Origin: Sphingobacterium endophyticum
Lineage (GTDB): Bacteria; Bacteroidota; Bacteroidia; Sphingobacteriales; Sphingobacteriaceae
NCBI RefSeq assembly: GCF_009733535.1
Contig: NZ_SMMI01000014.1
Coordinates: forward strand, 1-64,000
Reading direction: 5' to 3'
DNA length: 64,000 nucleotides
Shown: positions 25,459 to 34,704 of the stretch, one piece after another
Position numbering within the stretch: position 1 is the first letter of the stretch
Layout of the letters: the number at the start of each line of letters is the position of its first letter
The notes under the pieces: model-generated
Databases searched by the model: none
What the model was told of the DNA's origin: nothing
What the model saw: only the letters and a program-made list of their open reading frames with translations
Program-made: the position numbers and the translations under genes

Positions 25459-26247
25459 TTAAAAATCTAATGGAGAAGGGTATTTAAACTCGTAATTCAA
25501 CAATTTGCTGATCTTATCCCCATTGACAATCTTCTGAAAACTATGACTTGGCTCGAAGGATGTAGGGTAACTATACATATATTTTTGTGCGCTTTTCAGA
25601 ATAACGTCCTTTTTAGATGGGTGCTCCGGAGCTACCAAATTATAATAGCCAATCGGCAATTTGGTTTCAATAGCTTTTTCGATGATTCCTACTACATCAT
25701 CTAAATGGATAAAATTAGCAGGTTGATCTCCAATACTTACTACCTTATCCTGAAAGTATTTTCCAAAAACTCTATTCTTACCAAATAGGCCACCCAGCCT
25801 GAAAGTTGAAGTAGCAGGAAGGCTCATCATTTTCTTTTCAGCCAACCTCAATTTTGGGCTCATCTGTTCCTCCTCAGCATATGACTCAAAGAAGGTATCA
25901 TCCAGATCAGGATAAACTCCAACTGAACTCAAAAAGATATGCTGTTTATAATTGATTGAACAGAGGGTTCTAAATACATAGGAAAATCGATGTTCAATTT
26001 CGACTTCAGAATTTCTTTGTGTAGTCGGAATTGAATTAACGACCGCATCAAATGAAACATCGATCGGAAGGTCCACATCAAGGTCTCGATCAAAGTTATG
26101 TATATAGGCAAAAATACCATCGTTTTTCAAACGATGGTATTTTTCTTCTGTGGTGGTTGTTACCCACACATTCCAACCTTTTCTTTTGAGCTGATAGGCA
26201 AGTTCCTCACCTACCCAACCACAACCCAATATCAGAAGGTTTTTCAT
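25459..26247 (-). CDS. NAD(P)-binding SDR/epimerase-like protein
   Basis: A 262-residue protein with an N-terminal Rossmann motif G-C-G-W-V-G (residues 8-13 in LILGCGWVGEELA), resembling the YeeZ group of atypical extended SDRs. The classic YxxxK pair is not evident: the expected region has FLSSVGVYPDLDD and later lysines. C-terminal HLDDVVGIIEKAIE and GYYNLVAP fit nucleoside-sugar epimerase relatives. Substrate unknown. It starts 9 nt after the proS stop, so co-transcription is likely. Confidence 0.8.
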   Translation of the reverse strand: MKNLLILGCGWVGEELAYQLKRKGWNVWVTTTTEEKYHRLKNDGIFAYIHNFDRDLDVDLPIDVSFDAVVNSIPTTQRNSEVEIEHRFSYVFRTLCSINYKQHIFLSSVGVYPDLDDTFFESYAEEEQMSPKLRLAEKKMMSLPATSTFRLGGLFGKNRVFGKYFQDKVVSIGDQPANFIHLDDVVGIIEKAIETKLPIGYYNLVAPEHPSKKDVILKSAQKYMYSYPTSFEPSHSFQKIVNGDKISKLLNYEFKYPSPLDF

Positions 26248-26256
26248 AAGCTTATA

Positions 26257-27729
26257 TTAATATGCTTTCGCAAATAACACTCTTTGTTTAGAAGGTTTCC
26301 CTGTAAAAACACAAACTCCTTCTTCCTCTTTTGAGTCCAAAGGAATACAACGGATTGTTGCTTTGGTCTCTTCCTTCACGCGTTTCTCAGTTTCAACGGT
26401 TCCATCCCAATGCGCAGAAATAAATCCACCTTTTTCTACTAATACCTGCTTGAATTCATCATAAGAATTCACTTCGGTGATATGCTCATCACGGAAAGTT
26501 AATGCTTTGTTATAGATGTTATCCTGGATTTCTTCCAGTAAGGCAGCAATACGATCTGGCAAACCTGCTTGTTGAACAGTCTCCTTCGTTTGTGTATCAC
26601 GACGAGCTAATTCAACTGTGCCATTTTGCATATCACGAGAACCTAATGCAACACGTAATGGCACGCCTTTTAATTCCCATTCTGCAAATTTAAAACCTGG
26701 TCTTTGCGTATCTCTATCATCATATTTAACACGGATATCTAATTGTTTCAAGGCTGCAGACAATTGATCTACATAAGCATCAAGATTAGCTTTCTCCTCA
26801 TCTGTCTTATAGATCGGAACGATAACAACTTGCGTTGGAGCTAATTTTGGAGGCAACACCAATCCTTGGTCATCGGAATGAGCCATGATCAAAGCCCCCA
26901 TCAAACGAGTAGAAACACCCCATGATGTAGCCCAAACATAATCCAACTTGCCTTCCTTCGATGTAAACTTCACATCAAAAGCTTTCGCGAAGTTCTGTCC
27001 TAAGAAATGGGATGTACCTGCTTGCAATGCTTTACCATCTTGCATCAAGGCTTCAATACATAAGGTATCAACAGCACCTGCAAAACGTTCATTTTCAGTT
27101 TTCCTACCACGTACAACTGGAACGGCCAAAGTGCCTTCTGCAAAATCAGCATAAACCTCTAGCATCTGTTGTGCTTCTGCAATAGCCTCATCACTAGTAG
27201 CATGTGCGGTATGGCCTTCTTGCCAAAGGAATTCCGCAGTACGTAAGAAAAGACGAGTACGCATTTCCCAACGAACAACGTTTGCCCACTGGTTAACTAA
27301 TATAGGAAGGTCACGATAAGATTCGATCCATCCACGGTAGGTATTCCAGATAATGGTTTCCGACGTAGGCCGAACGATCAATTCTTCTTCCAGCTTGGCG
27401 TCCTCATCGACGATAATGTTTCCATTACCGTCATTTTTTAGTCTGTAGTGTGTAACGACAGCACATTCTGTAGCGAAACCTTCTACGTGAGAAGCTTCTT
27501 TAGAGAAGAAAGATTTGGGGATAAATAAGGGGAAATAGGCATTAGAGTGGCCAGTTTCTTTAAATCTCTTGTCAAGAACAGCTTGCATCCTCTCCCAGAT
27601 TGCATAACCGTATGGTTTAATAACCATACATCCTCTTACTGCAGAATATTCTGCTAGATCGGCTTTAATTACCAAATCATTGTACCACTGCGAATAATCT
27701 TCGCTACGGCTAGTTATCCCTTTACTCAT
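26257..27729 (-). CDS. proS: Prolyl-tRNA synthetase, archaeal/eukaryotic type
   Basis: A 490-residue class II synthetase that charges tRNA-Pro. Class II motif 2 and 3 regions are seen ([38 protein letters not shown]), followed by an anticodon-binding domain (VVIVPIYKT) and the C-terminal extension that ends in Tyr (RVLFAKAY), the mark of type 3 ProS. It lacks the editing insertion of the bacterial type. First gene of an apparent operon reading left. Confidence 0.95.
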   Translation of the reverse strand: MSKGITSRSEDYSQWYNDLVIKADLAEYSAVRGCMVIKPYGYAIWERMQAVLDKRFKETGHSNAYFPLFIPKSFFSKEASHVEGFATECAVVTHYRLKNDGNGNIIVDEDAKLEEELIVRPTSETIIWNTYRGWIESYRDLPILVNQWANVVRWEMRTRLFLRTAEFLWQEGHTAHATSDEAIAEAQQMLEVYADFAEGTLAVPVVRGRKTENERFAGAVDTLCIEALMQDGKALQAGTSHFLGQNFAKAFDVKFTSKEGKLDYVWATSWGVSTRLMGALIMAHSDDQGLVLPPKLAPTQVVIVPIYKTDEEKANLDAYVDQLSAALKQLDIRVKYDDRDTQRPGFKFAEWELKGVPLRVALGSRDMQNGTVELARRDTQTKETVQQAGLPDRIAALLEEIQDNIYNKALTFRDEHITEVNSYDEFKQVLVEKGGFISAHWDGTVETEKRVKEETKATIRCIPLDSKEEEGVCVFTGKPSKQRVLFAKAY

Positions 27730-27815
27730 TCGAAAAATAAAATTGTCATTTACTAAAAAAAACGGGGTTTATGTGTACTTTAACACACATTATCACCAAA
27801 ACAAAAAATAATTAG

Positions 27816-27823
27816 TAATTTTG
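27816..27823 (+). promoter_or_regulatory. Promoter -10 (TAATTTTG) for the Tyr/Gly-rich lipoprotein
   Basis: TAATTTTG matches TAnnTTTG in the divergent region between proS and the repeat lipoprotein gene, leaving a leader of about 80 nt. Confidence 0.45.
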
Positions 27824-27908
27824 AGTGGTAGATTAAACCCTGACGATAAAATCGGGTCTAAGATAATAATTAATGACTGTAATATCGAATTTTAACTGTT
27901 TTAGAATC

Positions 27909-29078
27909 ATGAAAAACAACAAGATATTTTTGGGAGGGTTAGCCATCGCGTTTGCGGCTTTGATTAGCTCCTGTTCGACTACAAGCCGGACAGTATATCG
28001 TGACGACGTCTACAATAATCAAGACTCGCGATCGGTTTACCAAAGTCCCGATTACTATTATACTGATGGCACAGATGATGGATCAATTGCGCAATCAGAA
28101 TATTATTCCGACGACTATGCTGACGAGGATTATGTAGAAGGCGGAATCCAAGACCTTGAATACGCAAACCGTATCAATAGGTTTTATTATAATTCCCCTG
28201 GAATGATGTACTATGATCCTTGGTTTGATCCATGGTACGGCTATTCAGGTTTCGGCTTAGGCTGGAACTCAGGATGGGGATGGTCACTTGGCTTCGGCTG
28301 GGGTTCTCCTTGGGGCTACGGATATGGTAACCCATACTATGGCGGATGGGGAGGCTTCGGATATGGTTACGGCAGCTATGGCTGGGGTAACTACTGGGGA
28401 CCAAACTCATACTACAGCTATTGGGGTCACCCTTACTACTACGGTGGCGGAGGTTACTACGGTAACTACTACGGTGGTAACTACTATGGCAACAGACGTA
28501 CTGCTTCTGGAAGAAGTTATTCTTCAGGATATGCGCCAAGAGCCAACAGTGGAAGAGTTACCCGTGATGCAAGCGGTCGATTTGTTAACAGCAGATCGGG
28601 TGTAGCTTCTGGTAGAAGTGGATCAAGAACTGACGGAACTATTGGTAGAACACCTTCTTCAAGATCAGGATCTAGAAATGATGGAACGATAAATCGTAAT
28701 TCATCAGGAAGAGCTGGATCAAGAACTGACGGTAAGATCAATAGAACTCCTTCTTCAAGATCAGGATCAAGGAATAACGGAACAATTCAAAGAAACCCTT
28801 CTTCAAGATCAGGGTCTGGAAATAACGGAACCATACAAAGGAACCCATCATCAAGATCAGGATCAAGCAGAAGCCAAGGAACTATCCAAAGAACTCCTTC
28901 TTCAAGATCATCTGCTCCAAGCACAAGATCTTCAACTCCTCCACGTTCAAACGGTAGCTTTGACAGAGGAAGTTCAGGAAGCTCAGGTGGCTTCAGCAGA
29001 GGAAGTAGCTCTGGCGGCGGAAGTAGCAGAAGTTCTGGCGGTGGTGCATCTTCAGGAAGAAGCGGAAGTAGACGCTAA
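27909..29078 (+). CDS. Gly/Tyr-rich lipoprotein with Ser/Arg tandem repeats
   Basis: A 389-residue surface-type lipoprotein. I start it at 27909, where MKNNKIFLGGLAIAFAALISSC forms a clean lipoprotein signal; a longer frame from 27873 would put 12 extra residues before it. After an acidic region comes a Gly/Tyr/Trp-rich block (about 100-200: WNSGWGWSLGFGWG, YYYGGGGYYG). Then follow about six copies of a 15-residue repeat of the form RSGSRNDGTINRTPS, and a Ser/Gly/Arg tail. Such low-complexity composition suggests a structural or adhesive surface protein. No enzymatic motif is seen. Confidence 0.78.
   Translation: MKNNKIFLGGLAIAFAALISSCSTTSRTVYRDDVYNNQDSRSVYQSPDYYYTDGTDDGSIAQSEYYSDDYADEDYVEGGIQDLEYANRINRFYYNSPGMMYYDPWFDPWYGYSGFGLGWNSGWGWSLGFGWGSPWGYGYGNPYYGGWGGFGYGYGSYGWGNYWGPNSYYSYWGHPYYYGGGGYYGNYYGGNYYGNRRTASGRSYSSGYAPRANSGRVTRDASGRFVNSRSGVASGRSGSRTDGTIGRTPSSRSGSRNDGTINRNSSGRAGSRTDGKINRTPSSRSGSRNNGTIQRNPSSRSGSGNNGTIQRNPSSRSGSSRSQGTIQRTPSSRSSAPSTRSSTPPRSNGSFDRGSSGSSGGFSRGSSSGGGSSRSSGGGASSGRSGSRR
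28612..28910 (+). repeat. 45-bp tandem repeats inside the lipoprotein gene
   Basis: About six degenerate direct repeats of 45 bp encode the 15-residue unit RSGSRxDGTIxRTPS. The copies differ mainly at third codon positions, so the repeat is being kept at protein level. Copy number could vary among strains. Confidence 0.75.
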
Positions 29079-29094
29079 TTAACACGAAATATGC

Positions 29095-29124
29095 TATAGC
29101 CAATATAAATTTATATTGGCTATA
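29095..29124 (+). terminator. 30-bp perfect palindrome after the lipoprotein gene
   Basis: TATAGCCAATATAAA and its exact reverse complement adjoin with no spacer (29095-29109 / 29110-29124), 16 nt after the stop, followed by a weak T-rich stretch. Probably a terminator; a protein-binding palindrome is the alternative. Confidence 0.5.
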
Positions 29125-29150
29125 TCTTTATATAAGAATCTCAATATCCA

Positions 29151-30707
29151 ATGAAAAAAATTTTACTCTCACTTACCTGTTTAGCACTTTCTTACAACTA
29201 CTCGAACCTTCAAGCTCAATCGCTTGTCGATAATTCATTAATTATTTCAAGAGACTTAAATTCAGGTACAGCACGTTTCAAAGCTATGGGCGGTGTGAAC
29301 ACAGCTCTTGGTGGAGATATCAGTTCCATCTCTGGTAACCCTGCTGGACTAGGTTTTTATGGCCAATCAGATGTGGCGGTTTCGTTGAATTATTTAAATA
29401 ATAACAATAAAACCAATTACTTTGGAACATCCACAACTCAAAATCAAGGGAAAATTGGCTTTGAAAATGTAGGTATTGTACTTCATTACCCTACGCATAA
29501 TGACCCTGATTATGGTTGGCAAAATTTCAACATGGGTTTAAATGTGGATAAAACCAACAACTTCTCAGATAATTTAAAATATTCTGGCAACAACAACCAA
29601 AACTCAATCGTCCATTCTTATACTGACATTATGGATGAAGACAAGGTATTTGCAGACGATTTCTGGAATTCATACTTAGTAGACAAAGGCTCTGCCAATA
29701 GCGGCCGATATTTCCCAACAGTACTTGAAGCAGACAATAAAAATCAACAGGTTGATATGGTGACCAATGGTTACAAATACAACACGAACATTTCTTTTGG
29801 AGCTAATTATAGCAATAAATTTTATATCGGTGCTAAATTTGGATTTGCATCTTTCAAATATGATTCAAAATCTACTTTCCTAGAAAAAGGATGGACTAAA
29901 ACAGCTAGCGAAATATTAGCTGAAAATCCAACATCCGATTTCGGAAAACCAAATAACTCAGCCTATAAATACACAGATATCAGCTATGACCTAACCGACT
30001 TTAACGACTATACCTTAAAAGGTACAGGTGTTAACTTCAGTTTAGGTGCAATCATAAAACCTACTTGGGATTGGAATATTGGTGTTAATATCTCTACCCC
30101 TACTTGGACAGAGATTCAAGAAGATAGTAACATTGAAACAATCGTTGACTACTATAAAGACGAGAATACTACAACATCCTTACATCCAGGATATGGTTCA
30201 AAAAACTATGGTCAATCTTATGACTACGCCATCGTTTCCCCTTGGAAAACCGCAGTGGGATTGACAAAATTCTTTGGAGCAGGACTTATTTCAGCTGAAG
30301 TTGAATACTTAAACTATTCTACCATTAAGTACAGGGAAGTTGTAGCCAGTGCAGATTATGCCTTCGAAAATGAAGTGAACAATAACATCAAGGATTCATT
30401 CAGAGGAGCTTTTAATTTAAAGATTGGTGGTGAAATCTTATTTACTGACCGTTTAGCGGGCCGTGCTGGTTTCAATTTGATTGGCTCTCCTTATAAAGGA
30501 GATTCTAAAAGTGATTATATCGCTAGTTTAGGGCTAGGCTATGTACTAACAAAATCGCTTTATGTAGATTTAGCGGCAATGCAATACAAGCAAATGAATT
30601 ACGGTCACTCCCCATATTCTTTCACTTCCTGGAATAGCCCAATTCCTACTGCAGATGTGAAAAACACTAGAACAAATGTCGTATTGACTTTAGGGGCTAA
30701 ATTCTAA
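29151..30707 (+). CDS. FadL/OMPP1-like outer membrane transport protein
   Basis: A 518-residue beta-barrel protein with a signal peptide ending near LQAQS. The motif GGVNTALGGDISSISGNPAGLG near the mature N-terminus is typical of the OMPP1/FadL/TodX family, which in other bacteria lets hydrophobic compounds cross the outer membrane. Alternating aromatic beta strands and a C-terminal phenylalanine (LGAKF) support outer-membrane insertion. Substrate unknown. Confidence 0.85.
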   Translation: MKKILLSLTCLALSYNYSNLQAQSLVDNSLIISRDLNSGTARFKAMGGVNTALGGDISSISGNPAGLGFYGQSDVAVSLNYLNNNNKTNYFGTSTTQNQGKIGFENVGIVLHYPTHNDPDYGWQNFNMGLNVDKTNNFSDNLKYSGNNNQNSIVHSYTDIMDEDKVFADDFWNSYLVDKGSANSGRYFPTVLEADNKNQQVDMVTNGYKYNTNISFGANYSNKFYIGAKFGFASFKYDSKSTFLEKGWTKTASEILAENPTSDFGKPNNSAYKYTDISYDLTDFNDYTLKGTGVNFSLGAIIKPTWDWNIGVNISTPTWTEIQEDSNIETIVDYYKDENTTTSLHPGYGSKNYGQSYDYAIVSPWKTAVGLTKFFGAGLISAEVEYLNYSTIKYREVVASADYAFENEVNNNIKDSFRGAFNLKIGGEILFTDRLAGRAGFNLIGSPYKGDSKSDYIASLGLGYVLTKSLYVDLAAMQYKQMNYGHSPYSFTSWNSPIPTADVKNTRTNVVLTLGAKF

Positions 30708-30720
30708 AGAAATATAAAAT

Positions 30721-30763
30721 ACAATAAAAAAGGTCAGAAACAATTTCTGACCTTTTTTATTGT
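30721..30763. terminator. Bidirectional terminator between the FadL-like gene and nfeD
   Basis: A perfect 20-bp stem (30721-30740 / 30744-30763) with a 3-base loop CAA, A-rich on the left and T-rich on the right, lies between two converging genes. Confidence 0.9.
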
Positions 30764-30774
30764 ATATCATCGCG

Positions 30775-32127
30775 TTAAGCTTTCTTCTCTGCCAACTTTC
30801 TTACAAAAAGGTTGTAGTTCTCATGCTTTTCAACATAAATCTCCTCACCTACATCGATAAAACTATCCAAAGCAACAGCATCATACCACACATTATCAAT
30901 CTCAATTTTACCGCTTGGTCTTAACACTGTTTTTGTGACACCAACTTTATTAATCAAGTTTGGTTTGGCAACAGACGAGGTATAACCCTCCGTTGCTTTC
31001 TGTTCATCTTGAAGAACTAATCTTTTAAATGTTGGCGACTGTAACACATTTTTACCAAATATGACCATCAATATGATGGTAAGAATCATGGCTCCAATTA
31101 CGATAATAAAGGAATTCATTAATAATCCGGGTTGGGTAAGTTTAAAATCAAAATAATCATTAGCTACCATTGAGAAAGCTAAACCGCATAAAACTAAGAT
31201 AATTCCGGCAATTCCTGCGACTCCAAAGCCTGGAATAACAAATATTTCAAGAATCAGCAGGATGACACCTAAGACAAAAATGGCAATTTCCCAATTGTCG
31301 GCCAAGCCCTGTAGGTATAATGGGGCAAAGAATAAAGCTCCACAAACTAAAGCAACCAACAGTGCAAAACCGATTCCCGGTGCTTGAAGCTCAAAATAAA
31401 TACCTCCTATAATCCCCATAATGAGCAAACCGCTTACCAAAGGATTTATCAATAAGGCCACTAAATGATCAACCCAAGTTAATTGATGGTTTTGTACATC
31501 CGGTTTCTCAATGCTCAAATCAGAAAATATATCAGATTGACCTTTAACTTCCTTTTTGGCCAATCCAACTTTTACGGCTTCAGAAGCAGTCAGTGTAAGC
31601 AATTTTCCGTCTTCCTTTATCTCAGGTATGGAAATAGTTGGATCTACAAATGCCTCTGCCATTTTAGGGTCGCGTCCTTTAGCTTCAGCTGTCGCACGCA
31701 TCAGACCCCGCATGTAGGATTGGTATTTCTCAGGAAGAACTTCTCCGCTTTCATTAACAACAGATGCAGCACCAAGGCTCGAGCCGGAGTGCATGTAAAT
31801 ATAATCTGCTGCTAATGAGATCAATGCACCTGCAGAAGCCGCATTATTATTAACATATACAATAGTTTTGAATGGATTGTCGTTTAATAGGCTAGAACGA
31901 ATAGAATCAGCGAAATTTAAAGCTCCTCCAAACGTATTAAGATCTATTAGAAAATATTCAGATTTGTTCAATTTGGCTTGCTTTACAGCATTTTTCATGG
32001 TACGCCACGCATTTGGCCCAATATCTTCTTTGATTGACACAGAATAAACGCTCTGTGCCTGAGTGTGGAAGACCGACATAAAGCAAATGACGAGAATACC
32101 TAAAATGTATTTTGTAATTTTGTTCAT
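30775..32127 (-). CDS. NfeD-family membrane-bound serine protease
   Basis: A 450-residue long-form NfeD (ClpP-class membrane protease). A signal peptide precedes a ClpP-like domain with probable nucleophile Ser98 (NNAASAGALIS) and nearby Lys134 as the catalytic dyad, as known for archaeal 1510-N. Several membrane helices follow (about 225-355), then a C-terminal OB-fold domain (VGVTKTVLRPSGKIEIDN). Such proteins usually work with SPFH/stomatin partners; none is adjacent here. It diverges tightly (34 nt) from the next gene. Confidence 0.88.
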   Translation of the reverse strand: MNKITKYILGILVICFMSVFHTQAQSVYSVSIKEDIGPNAWRTMKNAVKQAKLNKSEYFLIDLNTFGGALNFADSIRSSLLNDNPFKTIVYVNNNAASAGALISLAADYIYMHSGSSLGAASVVNESGEVLPEKYQSYMRGLMRATAEAKGRDPKMAEAFVDPTISIPEIKEDGKLLTLTASEAVKVGLAKKEVKGQSDIFSDLSIEKPDVQNHQLTWVDHLVALLINPLVSGLLIMGIIGGIYFELQAPGIGFALLVALVCGALFFAPLYLQGLADNWEIAIFVLGVILLILEIFVIPGFGVAGIAGIILVLCGLAFSMVANDYFDFKLTQPGLLMNSFIIVIGAMILTIILMVIFGKNVLQSPTFKRLVLQDEQKATEGYTSSVAKPNLINKVGVTKTVLRPSGKIEIDNVWYDAVALDSFIDVGEEIYVEKHENYNLFVRKLAEKKA

Positions 32128-32161
32128 AATAGTGTTTTTTACCGAATTTGCTTGTCATCGG

Positions 32162-32911
32162 ATGACTAAATATACGATAAATAAAATTTTCGAGAAAGCC
32201 TTCCCGACGAATATCTGGAAAATCGAGGTAGACTCCAGCAAACCCTATGTTGCCGTGGAAACAAGGGATGTGGAAACTACGGTCGCTTCCTTTTTCGTGT
32301 TTGATTTCGACGGAAATTGCATTATGTCTCCTTGTCAAGCTGATGGTAAAGAATGGACATTAGATTCTATACAAAATGGATACTTGATCCTCAAAAGGGT
32401 CGGTGAACAAACTCCTGTTCAGGAAGGAATACGAATCATCCAAATCCTCAACAATGAAGTTATTTTCAGTTCCTATGAATTCGTTTTATTAGATGTTTAC
32501 AAAGATTATATCCATGCTAGGCATCGCAGTATATCGTCCGGGGAATCTATTGCAATCGATATTAAAAATGGTGAATATTCCAGCTCTGCTGAACATCAGT
32601 TTGAAATGGCATGCAATAAAATCCAATTTCCGGTAACCTATCAACAAATTCCACGATTTTTAAAACAAGAAGAAAGGATTGGTCCTTTATGGTTAAGTAA
32701 ATATGGCAACCATTACCTTTGGTGTTATCATAAACCCAAAAATGACCACTTTGAGCTATGTTTAGCAACAAGTAATTTAAACCAGATACTAGATCAACAA
32801 GTCATACTCCAAAACATGGATAAGATGATTCCCCAACCTTATTTTCAGCTGGGCAATCAGATCTTCTTTATGTCCTTTAACAAGAGAGAAATTGTTTCAT
32901 ATTTAGTATAA
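32162..32911 (+). CDS. DUF4905-like protein of unknown function
   Basis: A 249-residue protein, started at 32162 because the upstream part of the frame overlaps the divergent nfeD gene. No signal peptide or membrane segment is seen. It consists of repeated short beta-like segments (VAVETRDVETTVASFFVFDFDG, NEVIFSSYEFVLLDVYKDYIHARHRS) that suggest a beta-propeller-like fold. It resembles DUF4905 proteins of Sphingobacteriia. It is followed immediately by the LysM gene. Confidence 0.65.
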   Translation: MTKYTINKIFEKAFPTNIWKIEVDSSKPYVAVETRDVETTVASFFVFDFDGNCIMSPCQADGKEWTLDSIQNGYLILKRVGEQTPVQEGIRIIQILNNEVIFSSYEFVLLDVYKDYIHARHRSISSGESIAIDIKNGEYSSSAEHQFEMACNKIQFPVTYQQIPRFLKQEERIGPLWLSKYGNHYLWCYHKPKNDHFELCLATSNLNQILDQQVILQNMDKMIPQPYFQLGNQIFFMSFNKREIVSYLV

Positions 32912-32920
32912 TTGCAATCA

Positions 32921-33850
32921 ATGATGAGAGAACGATTATTCAACAAGTCTATTAAAAAGACAATTATTATATTTTCTGCCACTTTTTTATTCGCTGGAGT
33001 CTCTCTAGCTCAGGCACAAACCAACAATCAAAGTCAAAAAACTACCGTCATCAACGGCAAAACATATATACAGCATAGTGTTTCCGCTAAGGATACCTAT
33101 TATCAGTTAAGCCGTATCTATGGTGTTCCTGTAAAGGACATTATGGCGGCAAATAACAAAAAGAACTTGCGGGTTGGCGATGCTGTTATCATTCCAGCAA
33201 AGGAAGAACCTAAAAAAGCAGAACAAAAGCCACAGGTAGTTCAAAATGATACCACTAAAGAAAAGGATAATAAAACATTAGGAAATCCAAATGGGCAGAC
33301 CATCCAAGCAAAGATCCTAACAGAATATAAGGTTGGATCCAATGAAACTCTTTATTCCATCGCCAAAAGGTTTTCAACGTCAGTAGATAATATCAAAAAA
33401 TTAAACAGCCTAAGCACAGATACATTACATGAGGGCCAGACCCTTAAAATTCCAGACGGAAACGTCGTGGTTATTGAAAGGGAGACAGCTCCTGCCGCAA
33501 TCAGTATTCCTGTACCGGACAACATCAGCAAAGAGGAAATCGAATTTGAAACCAACCGCTATGGTATTCGTGAAAAGAAAGAAAAGGGAATCGGAATCTG
33601 GATGGAAAACTTAGAATCTGCTGGAAAAAGTAATTTAGCATTACATCGTACCGCACCCGTAGGTACCATTTTAAAAATTACGAACCCATTGACAAAAAGT
33701 GTTACCTTTGCCAAAGTTGTAGGAAAATTCTCGGATACTTCTGAAAGTAGGGATGCCATTGTCATTCTTTCCAAATCTGCTGCGTCATATATTGGTGCTT
33801 TGGACAAAAGATTCCTGATAGAAATTACCTACGGCGCGCCGGTAAATTAG
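32921..33850 (+). CDS. Secreted LysM protein with RlpA-like double-psi barrel
   Basis: A 309-residue exported protein. ATG at 32921 is chosen over a TTG at 32912. A signal peptide ends near AQA. Two LysM peptidoglycan-binding motifs follow: YYQLSRIYGVPVKDIMAANN (about 50-92) and LYSIAKRFSTSVDNIKKLNS (about 132-176). The C-terminal 100 residues (ALHRTAPVGTILKITN, GKFSDTS, IVILSKSAASYIGALD) look like an RlpA-type double-psi beta-barrel. It probably binds or remodels cell wall. Confidence 0.87.
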   Translation: MMRERLFNKSIKKTIIIFSATFLFAGVSLAQAQTNNQSQKTTVINGKTYIQHSVSAKDTYYQLSRIYGVPVKDIMAANNKKNLRVGDAVIIPAKEEPKKAEQKPQVVQNDTTKEKDNKTLGNPNGQTIQAKILTEYKVGSNETLYSIAKRFSTSVDNIKKLNSLSTDTLHEGQTLKIPDGNVVVIERETAPAAISIPVPDNISKEEIEFETNRYGIREKKEKGIGIWMENLESAGKSNLALHRTAPVGTILKITNPLTKSVTFAKVVGKFSDTSESRDAIVILSKSAASYIGALDKRFLIEITYGAPVN

Positions 33851-33864
33851 TGCAGTAATATAAA

Positions 33865-34494
33865 ATGGACAAACCATACGTAATTGGAATCGCTGGAAGT
33901 AGCGGTTCCGGAAAAACATTCTTTTTAAAAAGCTTTTTAAATCATTTTTCTGAAGAAGAAGTCACCTTGATTTCTCAAGATGACTACTACATTCCCGCTA
34001 ACACCAAAACAAGGGAAGAAAACAGACTTTACAATTTTGACTTACCAACTTCGATCAATAGGGAGGCATTCTACCATCATATCAAAGAATTATTTGATGG
34101 AAATACGGTATATCAAAAAGAATATACATTTAACAATCCCAATATTACTCCTAAAATGCTACAAATAAATCCTGCACCAATCTTGGTGGTTGAAGGTTTA
34201 TTTATCTTTCATTATGAGGAAATCAATGAGCTATTGGACTACCGGATTTTCTTAGATGCCGATGAACCGATCGCACTTGAAAGAAGATTGAGAAGAGATT
34301 TAATTGAAAGAGGCTATGACCATGATGATGTCATGTATAAATGGAATAATCACGTGGTTCCTTCATATAATCAATATCTTCTGCCACATCGGGATGAATG
34401 TGATTTAGTTATCCGTAATAATGTTGACGACCCGCAAATCATACAAGCATTTACAAACGACATCGCTTTAGAACTAAGAAAAATAATTGGTTAA
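33865..34494 (+). CDS. udk: Uridine kinase
   Basis: A 209-residue P-loop kinase that phosphorylates uridine or cytidine in pyrimidine salvage. Walker A is GSSGSGKT (residues 11-18), followed by SQDDYYIP, the FDLPTSI segment, and VVEGLFIFHYEE as the Walker B region; RRLRRDLIERG is the typical lid arginine cluster. Length is normal. It starts 14 nt after the LysM gene and ends the cluster. Confidence 0.9.
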   Translation: MDKPYVIGIAGSSGSGKTFFLKSFLNHFSEEEVTLISQDDYYIPANTKTREENRLYNFDLPTSINREAFYHHIKELFDGNTVYQKEYTFNNPNITPKMLQINPAPILVVEGLFIFHYEEINELLDYRIFLDADEPIALERRLRRDLIERGYDHDDVMYKWNNHVVPSYNQYLLPHRDECDLVIRNNVDDPQIIQAFTNDIALELRKIIG

Positions 34495-34518
34495 TTATTT
34501 TTAATTAATCTAAATAAC

Positions 34519-34526
34519 TATATTTG
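34519..34526 (+). promoter_or_regulatory. Promoter -10 (TATATTTG) next to a start codon
   Basis: TATATTTG ends only 4 nt before the ATG of the small gene at 34531, implying a leaderless transcript. Confidence 0.55.
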
Positions 34527-34530
34527 CAGC

Positions 34531-34695
34531 ATGTTTGAATCGATGATTAAGCTGCATGTTTTGGAAAACAATCCTTTTGAAGATCAGAAGGGGCATTCTC
34601 CATTTAATCCAAATGGCGATACAGATTTCAAAAAATGCTGCAAAAAATATAAAAAAGGAAAACGCTGCAAAAAATGCCCTGGTAGAATCGGGTAA
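34531..34695 (+). CDS. Small Lys/Cys-rich protein (54 residues)
   Basis: A short frame missed by size-based gene calling. It starts MFESMIKLHVLEN and ends with a strongly basic, cysteine-rich tail: CCKKYKKGKRCKKCPG. The four cysteines (residues 36, 37, 46 and 49) among lysines could bind zinc and nucleic acid. A consensus -10 motif directly before the ATG supports transcription. It ends 9 nt before the convergent MFS gene. No family assigned. Confidence 0.55.
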   Translation: MFESMIKLHVLENNPFEDQKGHSPFNPNGDTDFKKCCKKYKKGKRCKKCPGRIG

Positions 34696-34704
34696 TTTTA
34701 ACTT

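Noticed and set aside
28612..28910. Regular repeats as a CRISPR array
   Set aside because: The repeats are contiguous without unique spacers, stay in frame and encode a 15-residue protein repeat.
32063..32161. Upstream extension of the DUF4905-like gene
   Set aside because: It would overlap the divergent nfeD start and add a hydrophobic segment without a good start; the ATG at 32162 avoids the overlap.
32912..32920. TTG start for the LysM protein
   Set aside because: An ATG nine bases later gives a cleaner signal peptide.
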